Shown: positions 26,956-40,799 of the stretch, piece after piece
How positions within the stretch are numbered: the stretch's first letter is position 1
Layout of the letters: every line of letters begins with the position of its first letter
Source of the DNA: Pithys albifrons albifrons
Taxonomy: Eukaryota; Chordata; Aves; Passeriformes; Thamnophilidae
Reading direction: 5' to 3'
Assembly: GCF_047495875.1 (NCBI RefSeq)
Contig: NC_092463.1
Coordinates: 33,049,724-33,113,723, forward strand
DNA: 64,000 bases
Made by a program: the position numbers and the translations under genes
The notes under the pieces: generated by a model
The model's input: only the letters and a program-made list of their open reading frames with translations
What the model was told of the DNA's origin: nothing
Database searches by the model: none

Positions 26956-29900
26956 TGTAGCCAGTTCCCTGTGATTCCTTATTCCTGGTTTAGAGGTATC
27001 AGAACTTCATGTCAACTGACGCTATTTATGGACATGGAATCCCTCCCCATGCTACCCTGTGAGTGCAAGATAACGCCACAAGAAGTAATCACATCGCACA
27101 GCATTGATTGTCACATGGTAGATATCCAGTCACAAGACTATAGGCCCTTCGGAGTGCTCGGTGGTACATGCTTGAAGCTTTTACTACATCTGTTATACCA
27201 GCCACGTTCTCCACCAGAGATGTTATTTACCCCCTTTAGTCATGAAGCTTATATATATATATATAGCTTATTCCTGTTGCAGCTTGACCAAACGGAAAAG
27301 ATTTTCAGAACACCATGCTAAAAATACAATTCCTCTTTGTGCTGTATTCAAGGTTGAAAATATTAACCAGCTTCATCCTGAGAGTTTGAATTTTTAACAC
27401 CAATCCTATCCTTATCTTAGACTCAGGTTGCACATCAAGTTGTCAGGATCACTGTCATCCCCTAGATTTTAACATGCTGCTTTATCCAAGTTTATCCTCC
27501 TTTCTGGGTTTGAGACAACAGAATGCTTTTGATACTGACATACAAATAGCTCAGCTTACCTTGATCTGAGGAGGGGAAAAAGGGTTTATACATGTATGTG
27601 TGCACTCATATACATGTGTGTATTAAAAAAACCTCAATTGTTTTGCGATTCAGGACTTCTGGGGATAATCACAGATTAGATATTTGAGTTTTGGGATTTG
27701 TAATGGGGGAAGAAGACCAGACTGGAGTTTGCTCTTTGTCTCGCAAAACATTATCCAAGAATATAAAGATTGTGCCTTGTTAGATTGCAAATACTTGGAA
27801 GGTTTTCATAAGAATCAGCACTTGTATGAAGTATCTAATAAATTTAGAAGATGGTCAGTTCAGCTTGGGCTACCAGGCATGGAGTGTGTGCTTGAAGACA
27901 AAAATCACAAGACAGACAGTGTTAATAATATTTGGGACTTTACATCATGTATCATTGTATCCTTGGCAACTCGACTTCTTATCTAAAGAGATGAGATTGA
28001 CAACTTTAGATTTAAAGTTACAGCAACCATGTAACTTGGATTTGGTCTGGAGCCAGACAGAATGCAAGCTAAAGACCAAAAGCATTCCAAAAGTTATTTG
28101 ATGTGATATAAGGGCATAACTGTGCTGATCATTACTGACTGGATAAACCAAAACCAGCTTTATCCAGATACTCTCCATGATTTCATAACAAGAAAGATGA
28201 AGATAACTTTGCTACTTCAATGCAACAAGACTAAGGCAAATTATGAGAGAGGTTCTTCTTCATGCTTAGAGTAAACAAGTACAAACCTGTAGAAGTAGCC
28301 CTTTCTTCCACTATCTCTTTGGTGTGGTTTATGTTTCTCTTGTTTTAAAGTAGTCTTTTCTTCCCTTCATCATTTTATCTCTTCTTCACCATCAATATAC
28401 AGAAGGCAAAAAAAAGGAAATAAATTGATTGTAAACATTTTCTTGTTAATATATCTAAAAAGAAAAGTTGCCCTAAATAAGGCTCCAAGACAAAAATGAA
28501 AAAGACAAACTATATTCTAAGGAAAAGTTCCAAACGTTGCATTATTTGCCCCACAATCAGCGTATGTTGCCCCTAACAGCATTGATACAGTGAATGAAGA
28601 TTTTATACATCGTATTTTAGAACAGATTTATGAAGGCTTAAGCTACATTAAAGCAATTTTTAAATACATATTATTTGTTACATATTAACCTCAAGAGAGT
28701 GGTTACTTAGCACTAAATCAGACAATTTAAATTTCTAAATTAATTATAAATAGATTTGTGAGTCAGTCTTTGATACAAAGTGTGCAAAGAGTTTGAACAT
28801 CATCTTCATACACTGAGTTCTTTCGAATTTTTTTTCATTAGGGTTTCCTCTTGCAGGGAAAAAAAAGAAATGTGTAGGTTTAATCTGCACATTAAATTAT
28901 AAATGAAAACCCACATGACTACAGTGAAAGACTACATGAAGCAAAACACAAACCACGATTTCTAAAGCAAATCTTTTGGAACATTATTTTGATAAAAAGA
29001 TAGCTATGAATAGACCTTAACCTGAATGAAGTTTTTAACCCTATGCATAACATCCACTATGTCAAAACAACTGTTGTCTGTTTTACCTGATCATATCCCA
29101 AAACAGCAGGTTTTTCCTGGTTTGTCTCTTGATGACAAGCTGTTATAACACAGAGAACCTATCAAACCTATTATTATCATCTGCTGCTTTTCTCTTCTAG
29201 TACACACTACTGTCCATCAGAAGACATAATTAACGGTTCTATTATCTATGAAAGCGTCATCCTGTCAGTTCAGCGACTGGTTTGAATAGCTCATATCTGC
29301 TACTCATGGATACCATGCGTGCTCACTGTCCTGAGAGATGACAAAACACTACACCCTCTGGGAGGTTTTTTTCCCCCTCTGCTCTAAAGCAGCATTTCAC
29401 ATCTGTGTCTGACAGAAGCATAAGGAGCCGAGAGAGGCAGACCTTCACCATCCTTCACAGAATAATATTGCATGGATTAAAAGTTAAGACCTGATGTCTA
29501 CTGATCCTGCATATTTCCTACAAAAATCTAAAATGTGGAGGCTATCAAAATGTGTAGGGAAATAACTTTTCATTGTTGGATGGCACCAGAAAACAGATGG
29601 AATTTACTGGATACTAAATATCTAAATGATTTTTTAAATTGGTCGTGAATACTTGAGTTAATTGGGGTCAGTGCATATGCCTTTTTTTCACTTTTTTTTT
29701 TTGGTGGGGAGGGGAAGGCGCAAAGTTCACAGGTTCTTTTTTGTTACCTAATTAGGGAAGAATAAACAAAAATGCTCAATTTGGAAGAAATTAGATATTG
29801 GAGATACCTGGAAATAAACTGGAAACAACCAATTCCACAAGATCGAAGCAGCAGTGAACAAGACGCTGTGGAAAAGAAATCACAAGACAAGAGTGCACAA

Positions 29901-32900
29901 TGCATTTCAAATAGAAAAAAGCTTCCTATCTGCTGAGTGAGTCTCAGTACATCTTGACAGAGCACAGACAAAGCTTCAATCAAATATCTCCTAGGTAAGT
30001 TTTTATTTCATATACTGCTTTAATTGTTTATCACATCAACATATACTTTCATATATGGACAATAAGTCAATGAATTTACATTTCTTTATACTGATACTGA
30101 AGTTTGAATCCTTCTGTGCCAGACATTTGATGTTCTTAGGTTTGCTATACTGTTTAACTAACAGCTTGCTTTTAGTATTAAGGTTATTCAAAGGAAAAAT
30201 TATTAAATGCTCTCTCTTAATTTCTAACAAAGTGAAATACTTTCTAAGATTCAAGTGCTTCAAAATATTTCAGTATATACATCTATGCATGGCTAAGAAA
30301 AAAATTCATAAAAAGCCATCTTTCTGTTATGATTAGCTAAAAACATTTACTGCACTTCATTATCTACTTAATCTAGCAAAGCAAACAACGTTTTGCACCA
30401 TAGCAGCCGATGTAAAAGGATATCTTTCATTATAGAATAATGAATCTTTGTTTATATAAAACGATATTAAACAAAGCTGGAAGTGTTGCTTAGTTATTTA
30501 TGAAAGGTAAACTACAGCACAATAAGGAAACAGCACCATGTTAATACACCCCAAGGTACTGTGTACAGTTTCAATAAGAAGACTGGACATCAGTGCCCCA
30601 ATTAAACTATAAAAAAGGTGGTGCAGGTCTCATTTTTTTCACTCATTTGGAGCATTCACAACATGAGTCACACAGACATGAATTCTGTATGGAATTAACA
30701 TGCAAAACATTTCAGAATGAGATTCTAACATCTAATAGGACTTGAAAAATAAATACTGTATCTGTTAATCGAAAAACTACACTTAGAAGTCATAGAGAAA
30801 GGTATACCTTTGATCACATACAGAAACCTTCCCCAACCCTTGAAACTTAAAAAGCATTAAGAGTCAGACATCATTTAACATACCATTTAATACTATCACA
30901 CTGGTCAATTTTCTATGTAACAGCAGCTTTGCTCCCACTGTCTTTTACAGATTTCGCACATTTTTTTCAATTTCCAAGAGGCAATATTTCTTCTTCTAGC
31001 ATTGCTTTAAGTATCTCCTCTACTTCTCTTTGTATCATTTCCCTCATTTTTATTTAGCACATCTTATTATATGATATTCTTATTTAATGCAGCCTTCAGT
31101 TCTTTTCTTGGTTTTTTTTTATTTTAATGTTTTGCTAACTTACTAAAATAATCTCTTTCTTCCTGATGCCTGGTAAAGACAGACTCATTTTCCATTCACA
31201 AACACCTCTTTGGAACCCCTCACTTATGCACAAAGCATTTATGAATTCTACCAAGTGACAGAGGACTAAACTTACTTACCAAAGGCTGATAGAATAGCAC
31301 GAGACTAAAATACTCAAGCTGATATGAGACAAGGCTCATCGTAGTATCAGGAATCAACAACATATACCCAAAATAACAGAATTCCTACCAGACAAGATAT
31401 GTGAAACAACTTCTGCAGAGGGGTCATCTCATGCATATTACTGTAGAATATATATCTAAAATTCCTTCTACAAGGTTGCACTTTTCACTGTGATGGCAAA
31501 GAGGAAAAAAACCCTATTTCTCTAAACACTCATATTTAGGTATTCAGTTTAATACCAGCAAGGTCTATCAGTCTAACACTTTTCCACTTTCCCATTTTCT
31601 CTATTTAATGAGAACTTGATGGAATTTTTGCTAGTGCACCTATAACTCAGCCATTTTGCTGTTGACAGTTCCAGCACTCTCTACATTTCCCAGTTTCTGT
31701 CCTTCTCTTTTATAAGTTGCTCCAACTGCTCGATTAAACATCTCTCAATCTTTTTTTTCCTGTCTCATTTCATATATTCCACTGATGCAGTAAAATTCTT
31801 CCTGCCTCCTCACTGCTCCTATACCACTTATAATTTCCCTCAAACCTAACATACCAGGAAAAAAACATCAGTTAAGAAGTAGGCACTGTACAACATAAAC
31901 CAAAACAATATCGGTACAAGTTTCAATAGCATCAGTTCAAAATTTCCATAACTTGAACCATCAAAGCCTACTATAACTCAGTAACATTTGCAACAAGCAG
32001 CAAATGCAATATAGCTTTTGACAGCTGATTTCAGAGGATGGCTTTGTATCTCCTGACTTTGGTTCAGAGTTGGAAGTAAAAAGCCAGAGGAAAATAAGAA
32101 TGGGAATTCAACCTTTGATTCTGCAGTTACTCCTCTCACACTGGAAAAGTTCTAACTTGGATGTTGTTTGTAAATGATACTGTTTATCATGGCTTAAACA
32201 AAGGAAAAAATCCTAAACATCCTAGCTAGCCAGCATGCCTATTTAGAAAAATAAGGTGATTATTCAATGAAGCTCTCAACAGGCTTACTCAAAACTTAGT
32301 GGCTTAGAAACTTCTGTACTGAGAGTTGCAGTTAAGGTTTTTTAAGCTCTGTTGTAAATATGAGAAGGCTATGAACCAGTGGAAAACTTTCTTATAGGAA
32401 GAAGAAATGGATAGAATTAATATTTTTTAAAATGTGTAATATTTTTACAAGGTAGGTTTTTTCAGATGTATTTATTAATAATTTTAAGTCATCAAGATAA
32501 ATGCTATTTTTATTTTAAGTGTCTTATTTCTCTCACTTATCCTCTAAGAATTCAGATGCATTAACTAAGTGAACAGTTTATTATGAAGTTCCAAAACCTA
32601 AACTTCCATGCAACCAGAAATAAATACATCAGAAAATGTTTTCCAAAGTGTGTAATTATGTAAAATCACCTCACCTGACAGCAGTAAGTCAATATTTCTT
32701 TTTCCACCTTTAGCATAAATCAGTTGTTCAAGGACTGCTAAGCATCTCACAAGGATATCTTTTCATCTTCTCTCTGTCCTAAGCTGTTTCTATATGTGAA
32801 ATGAATCAATCACATCACAAAAATAAATACAGTCCATTGCATAGAGAGCACGTCTGCTTAGCAAAATGGCACATGTGGTACACACAAACGGGACCCCTTC

Positions 32901-33040
32901 CCAACTAATTCAGCTAGGAACAAACATTAAACTAGCAAGCTATGGTATAATAAACCTTTTAGTACTTATGCAAATGAGACACAAACCAAAAGTGCAAACT
33001 GCCACTTCTGGGCAGTTACCAGCTAAAAGAAATCCACATG
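26956..33040. other. AT-rich intronic DNA, no recognised element
   Basis: A moderately open patch on the plus strand (27684-28101, two overlapping frames of about 100 and 91 codons) shows no family motif. The rest has a (TA)n tract and nothing further recognised. Confidence 0.5.
27250..27265 (+). repeat. (TA)n microsatellite
   Basis: Eight uninterrupted TA units are bordered by agct on both sides (gaagctta..atagctta), which makes the site weakly palindromic. Confidence 0.95.
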
Positions 33041-33174
33041 GAATATTCTGACTTGTAGGAGTCCCACAAGGGTCACTGAGTCCAACTCCTAAGTGAATGG
33101 CCCGTACAGGAACTGAACCACAACCTTGGTGTTATCAGCACCATGCCCTTACCAAGTGAGCTAATCTCAGGGTC
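33041..33174 (-). mobile_element. tRNA-Ile-derived SINE with CR1 tail (TguSINE1-like)
   Basis: On the plus strand the left part (33041-33097) is the reverse complement of a CR1-X-like 3' tail ('gaatattctgacttgtagg', 'tcactgagtccaactcc'). The right part (33098-33173) is the reverse complement of a tRNA: it reads 'tggcccgtacagg', then 'accttggtgttatcagcacc', then 'accaagtgagcta'. This matches tRNA-Ile closely along its length, with an anticodon-loop region reading ctgataa. The A and B boxes are degenerate. A tRNA-Ile head joined to a CR1 tail is the published structure of TguSINE1. Minus orientation; about 134 bp. Confidence 0.85.
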
Positions 33175-35344
33175 TAACACACATCACAGCACAGACTTGT
33201 AGGAATACACACTCCAGAGCTGTTGCTATCTTCTATATTCATTTTCATGTCTACTTAAGACTATTATCTGACAAGTGGAACATAAGATACTTTTACACTT
33301 CCATCTTTTTATTAAGAGATAGAATTTACATACCCTAAGAGAAAAAAAGGAGCATAATCCAGAATTTAGGCTTCTATAGTTAAATCACTGACCCAATACA
33401 TCCACTTCACCTTGACTTATAGATGAACACAAAATTCACTACAGCCATTTGCATCTCTCTCAAGCCCTTTCATTAAATAATCCCCTGCCTCCAAAAATTA
33501 CTGTACTGAGAAAAAAAGCACTAAAACATGTCAAACCATTTGTGCTGTAGATGCATATTATGCAGTACTTCCAACCACATCCAAAGAGACATATTTCAAA
33601 AAGCCAAACTGATTGATAATGGTTATATTGATATTCCTGCTTTTGTGCAGAATAAACAGTCAGAGCCAGTTCAGGAAAAAAACAGTTAATAGGTGAGAAG
33701 GCACAGAAACAGACATTCAGGCCTCTATCAGACTTAAATCAAAAGCACAAGGGCTTACATACATTTAGGGTGGATATAAATTGCCTTCTGAAGGGATCTG
33801 ACAAGACAAAGCAGTATCTGCATAGAAAGGAACTTTGTTACAGCCGGTACACCTGTCTGCTCCTGCCAACTCAAAACCTGCAGCCCTACAGCCTCAACTT
33901 ACACCTCTTCAGCTCATTCCTCTCTTTTGCTTGTGATACTGCTGGTCCTTGATCAACTTGTAGGTCCAGCAAGGCCTGCCTCCACATTTAAACCTTAATT
34001 AACCAAATCCTTTATCACTTTTACCATGCTTTTTTCCCAGAATCAATATCCAATACATGGAGCTACAATAACCTAAATCATTCCATTTGATAGCATTTTT
34101 TCAGTACTCTAGAAAAACATTCTTTTGTCATCTTCAATATTTCTGAAACAAAATATACGAGACATTAAAAATACACATTTGTATAGTCTGCCTGATTGAA
34201 TGGTATAGGTGCATTACAAAGAATTCAACTTGCTACTCCCCTACTATATACTTTTACATCAACCATTGGTGAACTCAGCAAGCTCACTAAATATATTAAA
34301 ATTCCAGAACAGTGAATCCTCTGCATACCTCAGTACCTTCCAATAACTGACAACATCTCAACCTTCAAATATTATATTAATGATTCCACAGCTTAAAAAC
34401 AGGGAAGAGAGAAAGACATCACTTAGGAAAGTGATATATCAAATCAGAGGCTCCATCAGAGTCCCCAGTTCTGCACAACAGTGCCCAGTAGCCTAAGTCT
34501 AAGCAAGCTTGTAAACAGGGCACACACACATGGGAGACTTTCTCAGAATTACTCTGCCAGCCTCTAGCTATGTGCAGTTCAGGGATTTCTTGAGACAGAG
34601 ATAATATCTTATTTATAAGATAACCTTTTCCTGTAGTTTTTGAACCTGCAAAAAGTTTCAGTTTCCACAAGATCCTGAGAAAAATGTCCTTTCTTTGTTT
34701 CAAATTTGCTGCCAGATAGCTTCACCAATACTCCATACTTTTTGCACTAGAAGACACAATAGTAATCCTTATTCATCATATCCATCCGTAATGATTTCAC
34801 AGACAGCTACAACATACTATCTCAGTCATCTGGTTTTGGGGTGGAAGACCCCTCTTCTACTCTACTCATACCACCCTTAGGCATGCCTTGTATGTAAATT
34901 CTTTCATGTTGTAATTATCCTACTGCCCTCTGCTGTACCACTGTTTTCTTGTAGAGCTTCTGGAATCTGAATTGGAAAAAGTCACACAATATGCCTGTGT
35001 CACTGATTTATATGATGACACCGTGATGTGCTTTCTGTTTTTCTCTCTATTCTTTTTCTAATTTCTATGGTTCATTTGCTTTCAGCTAGTCACCTCAGAT
35101 GATTTAAATGTGATAGGGGAGTGTTCACACACACACAATGTACATCACTTAATCTTCATCTGCAGTGAGTTTAATCTGTCATTTTTGCATTTTTTTCTGC
35201 AACTCTGCAGTTCTCAGGCTATACAGAATTAGAGGTGGAATAAGATGCAGACCTTTAAAAGTTAAGGTAACAACACATAAGATCAATCCAACACCCCAGT
35301 GGGACAACTTCCAAGAGGTGTTGGGGATTTTCTGTCACTGAAAT
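33175..35344. other. AT-rich intronic DNA, no recognised element
   Basis: The interval lies between the tRNA-Ile SINE and the CR1 copy at 35345. It contains only a short (CA)n run and no recognised repeat or exon. Confidence 0.5.
35126..35137 (+). repeat. (CA)n microsatellite
   Basis: Six CA units, preceded by gtgtt and followed by atgtac. It is too short to be highly variable. Confidence 0.9.
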
Positions 35345-36482
35345 TCACAGAATTACAGAATAGTTGGGGTTGGAAGGGTTCTCGAGATTACCTAGTGCAA
35401 CCCTCTCTGCTAAATAAGGTTCACTATTAAACAGGTTGTACAGGAACAGGTCCAGTCAGGTTTTGAGTATCTCCAAAGAAGGAGACTCCACAACCTCTCT
35501 CGGCAGCCATTCTAGTGTTCGGTCACCCTCAAAATATTTTTTCTCATATTCAGATGAAACTTTTCTTTCAGTTTGTGTCCATTGCCCCTTGTTTTGTCAC
35601 TGGGCACCACTGAAAAAGAGTTTGGCCCCATCCTTTGGACAGCCACCCTTAAGATGGTTGCATGCATTAATCAGGTGCCCTCTCAGCTGGCTTCTTTTTT
35701 CAGGCTGAACAGTCTCAGCTCCCTTAGGCTTTCCTGATAAGAGATGCCCTCTTGTTTCCCTCCACTGTACCTGCTCAAGTAACCAAATATCTCCCTGGTA
35801 CTGAGGAGCCCAGAACAGCACACAGCTCTCCACAGGCAGCCTCACCAAAGCTGAATGGAGGGGCAGACTAGAGGGGCAGGATCACTCCTCTTGACCTGCT
35901 GACAATGCTCTTCCTGATGCACCCCAGGATACCACTGGCCTTCTTGCCATAAGGGTACACTGCTGGCTCATGGACAGCTTGTTATCCATCAGGACTCCCA
36001 CGGCCTTCTCTGCAGAACTGTTTTCCACTACACCCATCCCACCCTGCACTGATGCATGGGGTTATTCTTCCCTAGGTGCAGGATCTTACACTTGCCTTTA
36101 CTGAACTTCATTAGGTTGGTTACTCTCTGCCCAGCTCTCCAATTTGCCCAGGTCACACTGGGTGGCAGCACAGCACTCCAGGGTATTGTCCACTCCTACT
36201 TTTATATTGGCAAACTTGCTGAGGGTACACTCTGTCGCTTCACCAAGGTCACTGGAGTAAATTCAACCAGACTGGAGCTAGTACTGACCCCTGTGGAACA
36301 CTGTTAGCTACAAGTCTCCAACTAGACTCTGTCCCACTGATCACAACACTCTGAGCTCTGCTATTCAGCCAGTTCTCAATGCACCTCCCCATCCAGTCAT
36401 CCAGTCTGTATTTCCTGAGCTTAACTCTGAGGATGTTATGGGACAGTGTCAAAAGCCTTGCTGAAGCCAAGGTAGACATATT
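35345..36482 (-). mobile_element. CR1 LINE copy with partial reverse transcriptase
   Basis: The left edge (cacagaattacagaatagtt) is two copies of the reverse-complemented CR1 terminal octamer, followed by ggttggaaggg. The copy runs through the 3' UTR, the ORF2 C-terminus (a frame with LLEQVQW, 'EYCVLFWAPQY'-like text around 35800-35850) and into the reverse transcriptase. On the minus strand 36479-36249 reads LSHNILRVKLRKYRLDDW, then IENWLNSRAQSVVISGTESS, then VPQGSVLAPVWLN, matching RT domain blocks of CR1. A deletion or frameshift follows VLAPV. With about 1.14 kb retained it is the longest CR1 copy in the window, 5'-truncated within the RT domain and inactive. Confidence 0.95.
36249..36479 (-). 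pseudogene. CR1 ORF2 reverse transcriptase fragment
   Basis: 76 codons are open. Residues corresponding to the 'KAFDTVSHNIL' block survive as ASARLLTLSHNIL, and the catalytic-core neighbour VPQGS is intact. The YADD-type catalytic motif is not in this frame. It is a truncated retrotransposon protein and not a host gene. Confidence 0.93.
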
Positions 36483-39400
36483 TAAATCAAGACTGACAAT
36501 AGCTTTTGACAGTAGCTATACTAAGAGATATGCCCTAAGTCAACCCATAACTATTTCATAACTTACTTTGATGATTGCTCATGTTATTCAGAAAAGCTTA
36601 CTCAATCACACATGGTTTCTTTGGCTTTGTAGTATGGGAATTTTACTGGCTATGTTGGGGTTAGCCTTCTATGTACAAATACAAACTAGAGATCCTTGTC
36701 CACTATTTTTCAGGGAAAGAAACAACAGCAAGTTTCCCTTCCTCAAATTTGTCCCAAACCTTATTGAAACTAGCTTTTAAAATTATATTTACTATTTCAC
36801 ATGTCTTGCAAGTTAAAAAATGAAGGAACTACATTTCAAAAGTGTTTGTTGGTAGTATTTTATCTCTAAGAGCAAGTAATGGTAAATACTGTCACCTAAC
36901 AATTAAAATTATACAGATTTTAAAAACGTGTTGCAAGGAGAGGAGGAAATTAAATAATTTCTAAGTTTACCAGTGCCAAGATGTCAGAGTCCTGATACAG
37001 AAAAACAGACTCTAGAAAAAATTCATTTTCTTAAACACCTATACACACTCTCCTGAATAGGCTGTTCAAGAATTTTTACCTATTGTCATATAAATCAGAT
37101 AAATTATCTCTAACACCATTACATGGATGTCATTTTTTCCTGATTGGTATCACAGGTGTACAATATCACTGCCACCAAAACATATCTTGCTCGTGTTATA
37201 CTCTCCCTGGATTAACCTACTGCTTTCCTTTCATGATTAAATGAACTCTTGTCACATGAAGTTACATTGCTAATCTGGTTGTTCAGTGCTTCAGTTTTCA
37301 AAAATGCATTACATCAGCTTTTTATCATATAGTATAGCTTGCTCAGTGAGTTATTTTTGTAACGGAACAAACTATTTCAATAGTCCTTTTTGAATGAAAT
37401 AATTTCAATTTACAGCAAGTCTGGGAGATTGACAGACTTCAGCAATAGAGCTCAGATTATTTTATTCTAGATACTTCGAAAAAAACATTGCCTATAGCAT
37501 CTGTCATCACCATAAAGCATTTGCAATTGTCAGGTGAAATTTTTACATCTCTCTGTAGCTTTTTTTAACTCAAAAAATATCCTTCTGGTTTTCTTAATTT
37601 ATGCAAAAATTTAGACCACAAACACTTTTCTCCTCTACTGCGCAAGTTTGTAAACACAGGTGTTTAATTCAGACTGCCAGTGTAGCTTCCCAAAGGGGTT
37701 CCACTGTTCACTACCTCAGTTTCCCATAATTGCTGCAGCAACGGAAAATGGTAGGATGTTAAAATACTCCAAAGTAGAAAGGTTTGCAAATAGAAAATCA
37801 CCAAGAACTATTATGGGAGTCTTCCATTAATAAATGAACTGCCAAAAGAAAATTGTTAAACTTTAGACAAAGAGATACAGATAAACTATTTTGAAGTACA
37901 GGCACTATACACGAATAATCACTGGGGGGATAAAGGCGGGTTGTTGTTGTTGTTGGGGTTCAAGGGTTTTTTAACACAAAGTTAACATGACCAAATCAAA
38001 CACTTGAGAGACTTTAAAATGCTTCGTCTCTAGTTAAAGGTAACTTTATACAGAGATATTTATAAAGACCAATTTTCTTTGACAAGCTAAACTGTGCTTG
38101 TAAGGTACACGTACAAGATCTGATGCTTTCAGATTACATTTCTACAGGTTAATTTAGTCATCTCATACTTGTAGGCAATTTTCCTCTAAGTGACTAGATT
38201 GTTATTCCTTGAGATTTCTACTCCTCCCTTCTTTCTTTTCCTCCTCTTCATTTTTCATATTCAAATACAACTCAGAGAAATAAAGTTGTCTGTGGGACAG
38301 AAAGTGGATATATAAACCCAAGAGTAAGCAAACACTTAATAAGGCATTATGAAATAACAGAAAAAAGGTGAAAGAAAGGGGAGATAGAATTATGTCGAGT
38401 TCCAAAAAAGAAAACCTAAAGCAAGAGAGAATGTAGTCTCTTATTTGCATTAGAAAATTTACTTGTTGCCAATATTCTAACTGCAAATGTACATCAAGAC
38501 AAATCAGAAGTAGGCATCTGGATTTAATCCAATTTAATTCAATCCACATGCATGCTACCACCCTTACTATTATCAGTAGCAATTCTAGTACTTCCCTGAT
38601 TCTGCAGGATCTTTCCCTTCTCACCAGCTGTTCCATTACATGTTCCTGCCAACTCTTTTGCACCATTCATGCAGTCATGTCAGGCAACTAGATCCATACC
38701 TGGTGATGGGCCAAATCTGTAATATCACTGAAGTGTCTTTCAAACTATTTTCTCCAGAAGAGGAGAGGTAATCATAATTTATTATCAAGGGCAGAAGTAA
38801 AATATAAAGCAACTTCAAATTTTGTCCTGTTGAAATATACCTTCTAACAACTTTAGAAACATTAAGTACAGGTAGAAGATAAAAACTAACCAATGCTGAC
38901 AAGGCTCCATCAGTAAAGAGGTCAGGGCAAAAGTGCTGTTTTCCATTATAAGCACTTTGGTACACTTCCCTGGGCATTGGAAAGGTTACAAACACTGAAA
39001 AGAGAGTATCTTTTACTGAATAGTACAAATTGTATAGATTTTCTCTCTGGGACTATTATTCTTGCATCCCTAGCACTTCATTTACTCAGAAAAATCTAAC
39101 TCAGATTAGCTCCTATTACCACTGAACCATCAATTTAAAATATTTGACTTTCCAAAACCTTCACTCTGACAGCATTTTCCCAGCAGTAAGTTAACCAAGT
39201 GTCTGAAATGAAAATTTCTTTGCTATAAATATCTGCAATTATGGACTATCTAGCCTTTGTGACAGAAAAAACAGTAGAATAGTATCATTGCATTAAAGCA
39301 TTCCCATCTTGAATTAGTTCTTCCACCTTGCCCCTTCCATTTTGTAGCTGACACACACTTCTCAGTGATGCATGTTCTGCATATTGAAGCACATGCATAT

Positions 39401-40612
39401 ACTCAAGAAAAAACCCGACATTATCACAGGCTGTTTTCAATCAACACTATAAAAAGAAGTCGAGAGAATACAATCAGTTTCGCAATCCAAATTATCTGCA
39501 GCAGATTCAGAAATACCATGCTTTATAAACTGAGATGATGCGTGTGTACTGGCAGAGGAAGGTCATCTGATTCACATTCCAGTAAAGGTTGAAAATGAGT
39601 CAGAACCAAAGAAAATATAATTCTTCCCCACTTGCACCCTATTTTGACCCTCTAATATGCTTTTTCTTAGAAGAGTTTTTAGTTCATGATTTTACACATG
39701 CAGAGGGTTTGACTTGCAAGAAAGGACAACAGGATATAAAGGAGTTCCCTGAGGGTGGAATAGACAGTTAATACAACTCTTATTTTGAAACAAAGACTTT
39801 GGCAAGTCTCAATATGCACTTGACATTCTTCAAGAAAATTACCCAAATCTAAATAAAAAACAAACTGTTTCAGAAAAAAAAAGAATCTTTTAAGTGCTCA
39901 GAAGAGCCATCTTCCTACACAACACCCAGAAATCCCAAAGATGTCACTTCCCTGATGAGCTGAGAGTAAATAACAGGCAGGAGAACTTAAAACAGATGAG
40001 GAGTCAACATGTGATCTGGACAGGTCCAAAAACTTGAAGCAGGGGAAGGATCAAAAGAAAGTCCAGCCTAGAAGTCAGACATAGGAACTGGGAATTCTTG
40101 AGCAACAGGATGAGATCAAGAACAACCTCAAAATGAATAGCTCTGACACTAAAAGCATTAAAAGAAGAGAACTAAGAAAGTCCAAGCCATCAGTAGCAGA
40201 TTAGAGGAGAAATTTCAGGAACACAGAAGGAATAAGAAGAAAGGAGAAGCTGCATCTGAGATTAAGGAAGAAATTGGAACTCCGTACCCTTTAGAGCACT
40301 ACCTACTTCACAGACCTTCTTCCACTCCAAAAACAATGTTTTGAAATAGCACTGCTCCCTGCAAACAAATTTCTTACAATTTTGGTAGGAGAATAGGTCT
40401 CTCAGTCTCTTCTGAGAGATTTAATGTGATCACAAAACTCCTTTGCAGCATCCATCAATGAAAAAGGAAGCACTCCTATCACAGCTATTTTGCTCGTGAA
40501 CTGATATTAGGAATAAATGCAACCTTATGAGAAACTGAACAACAAATGAAGTTTGGTTTCTACAATTAAACCAATCTGCTACATCTTATAGTCTTGTCAT
40601 CCTTACCATACA
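36483..40612. other. AT-rich intronic DNA, no recognised element
   Basis: It includes a (TTG)n tract, a 154-codon minus-strand frame (38202-38666) of hydrophobic low-information sequence, and a purine-rich stretch at 39870-40280 whose frames are all interrupted. None matches a known family. Confidence 0.5.
37940..37956 (+). repeat. (TTG)n microsatellite
   Basis: Five TTG units lie between a G-rich block (ggcggg) and gggg. Confidence 0.9.
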
Positions 40613-40793
40613 TAGTGGGTTGGCCTTGGCTGGACACCAGGCACTCACTAAAGCCACTCTCTCACTCCCCTCTGCAACTCATCAGAGGAGAGAAAAAAAT
40701 ACAACTAAGTGTTCATGAGTTGAGATAAGGACAGAGAGAGATCACTCACCAATCACCATCATGGGCAAAACAGACTTGGAGATATTAATTAAA

Positions 40794-40799
40794 TTTATT
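40794..40799 (-). terminator. LTR poly(A) signal (AATAAA)
   Basis: The plus strand reads tttatt, giving AATAAA on the minus strand about 180 bp before the LTR 3' end. Because the LTR lies in sense orientation inside an AVEN intron, this site could in principle end AVEN pre-mRNA early. There is no evidence here that it is used. Confidence 0.5.

Noticed and set aside
33098..33173. A tRNA-Ile gene on the minus strand
   Set aside because: It carries several mismatches in the A and B boxes and is joined to a CR1 tail, so it is a SINE head and not a functional tRNA gene.
38202..38666. A 154-codon minus-strand frame
   Set aside because: It is hydrophobic and low in information, has no domain motif, no splice context and no relation to AVEN; it is likely chance.
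39870..40290. A purine-rich stretch that reads like a decayed Lys/Glu-rich protein on the plus strand
   Set aside because: The best frame is interrupted by several stops and no family is recognisable; base composition alone explains the residue content.
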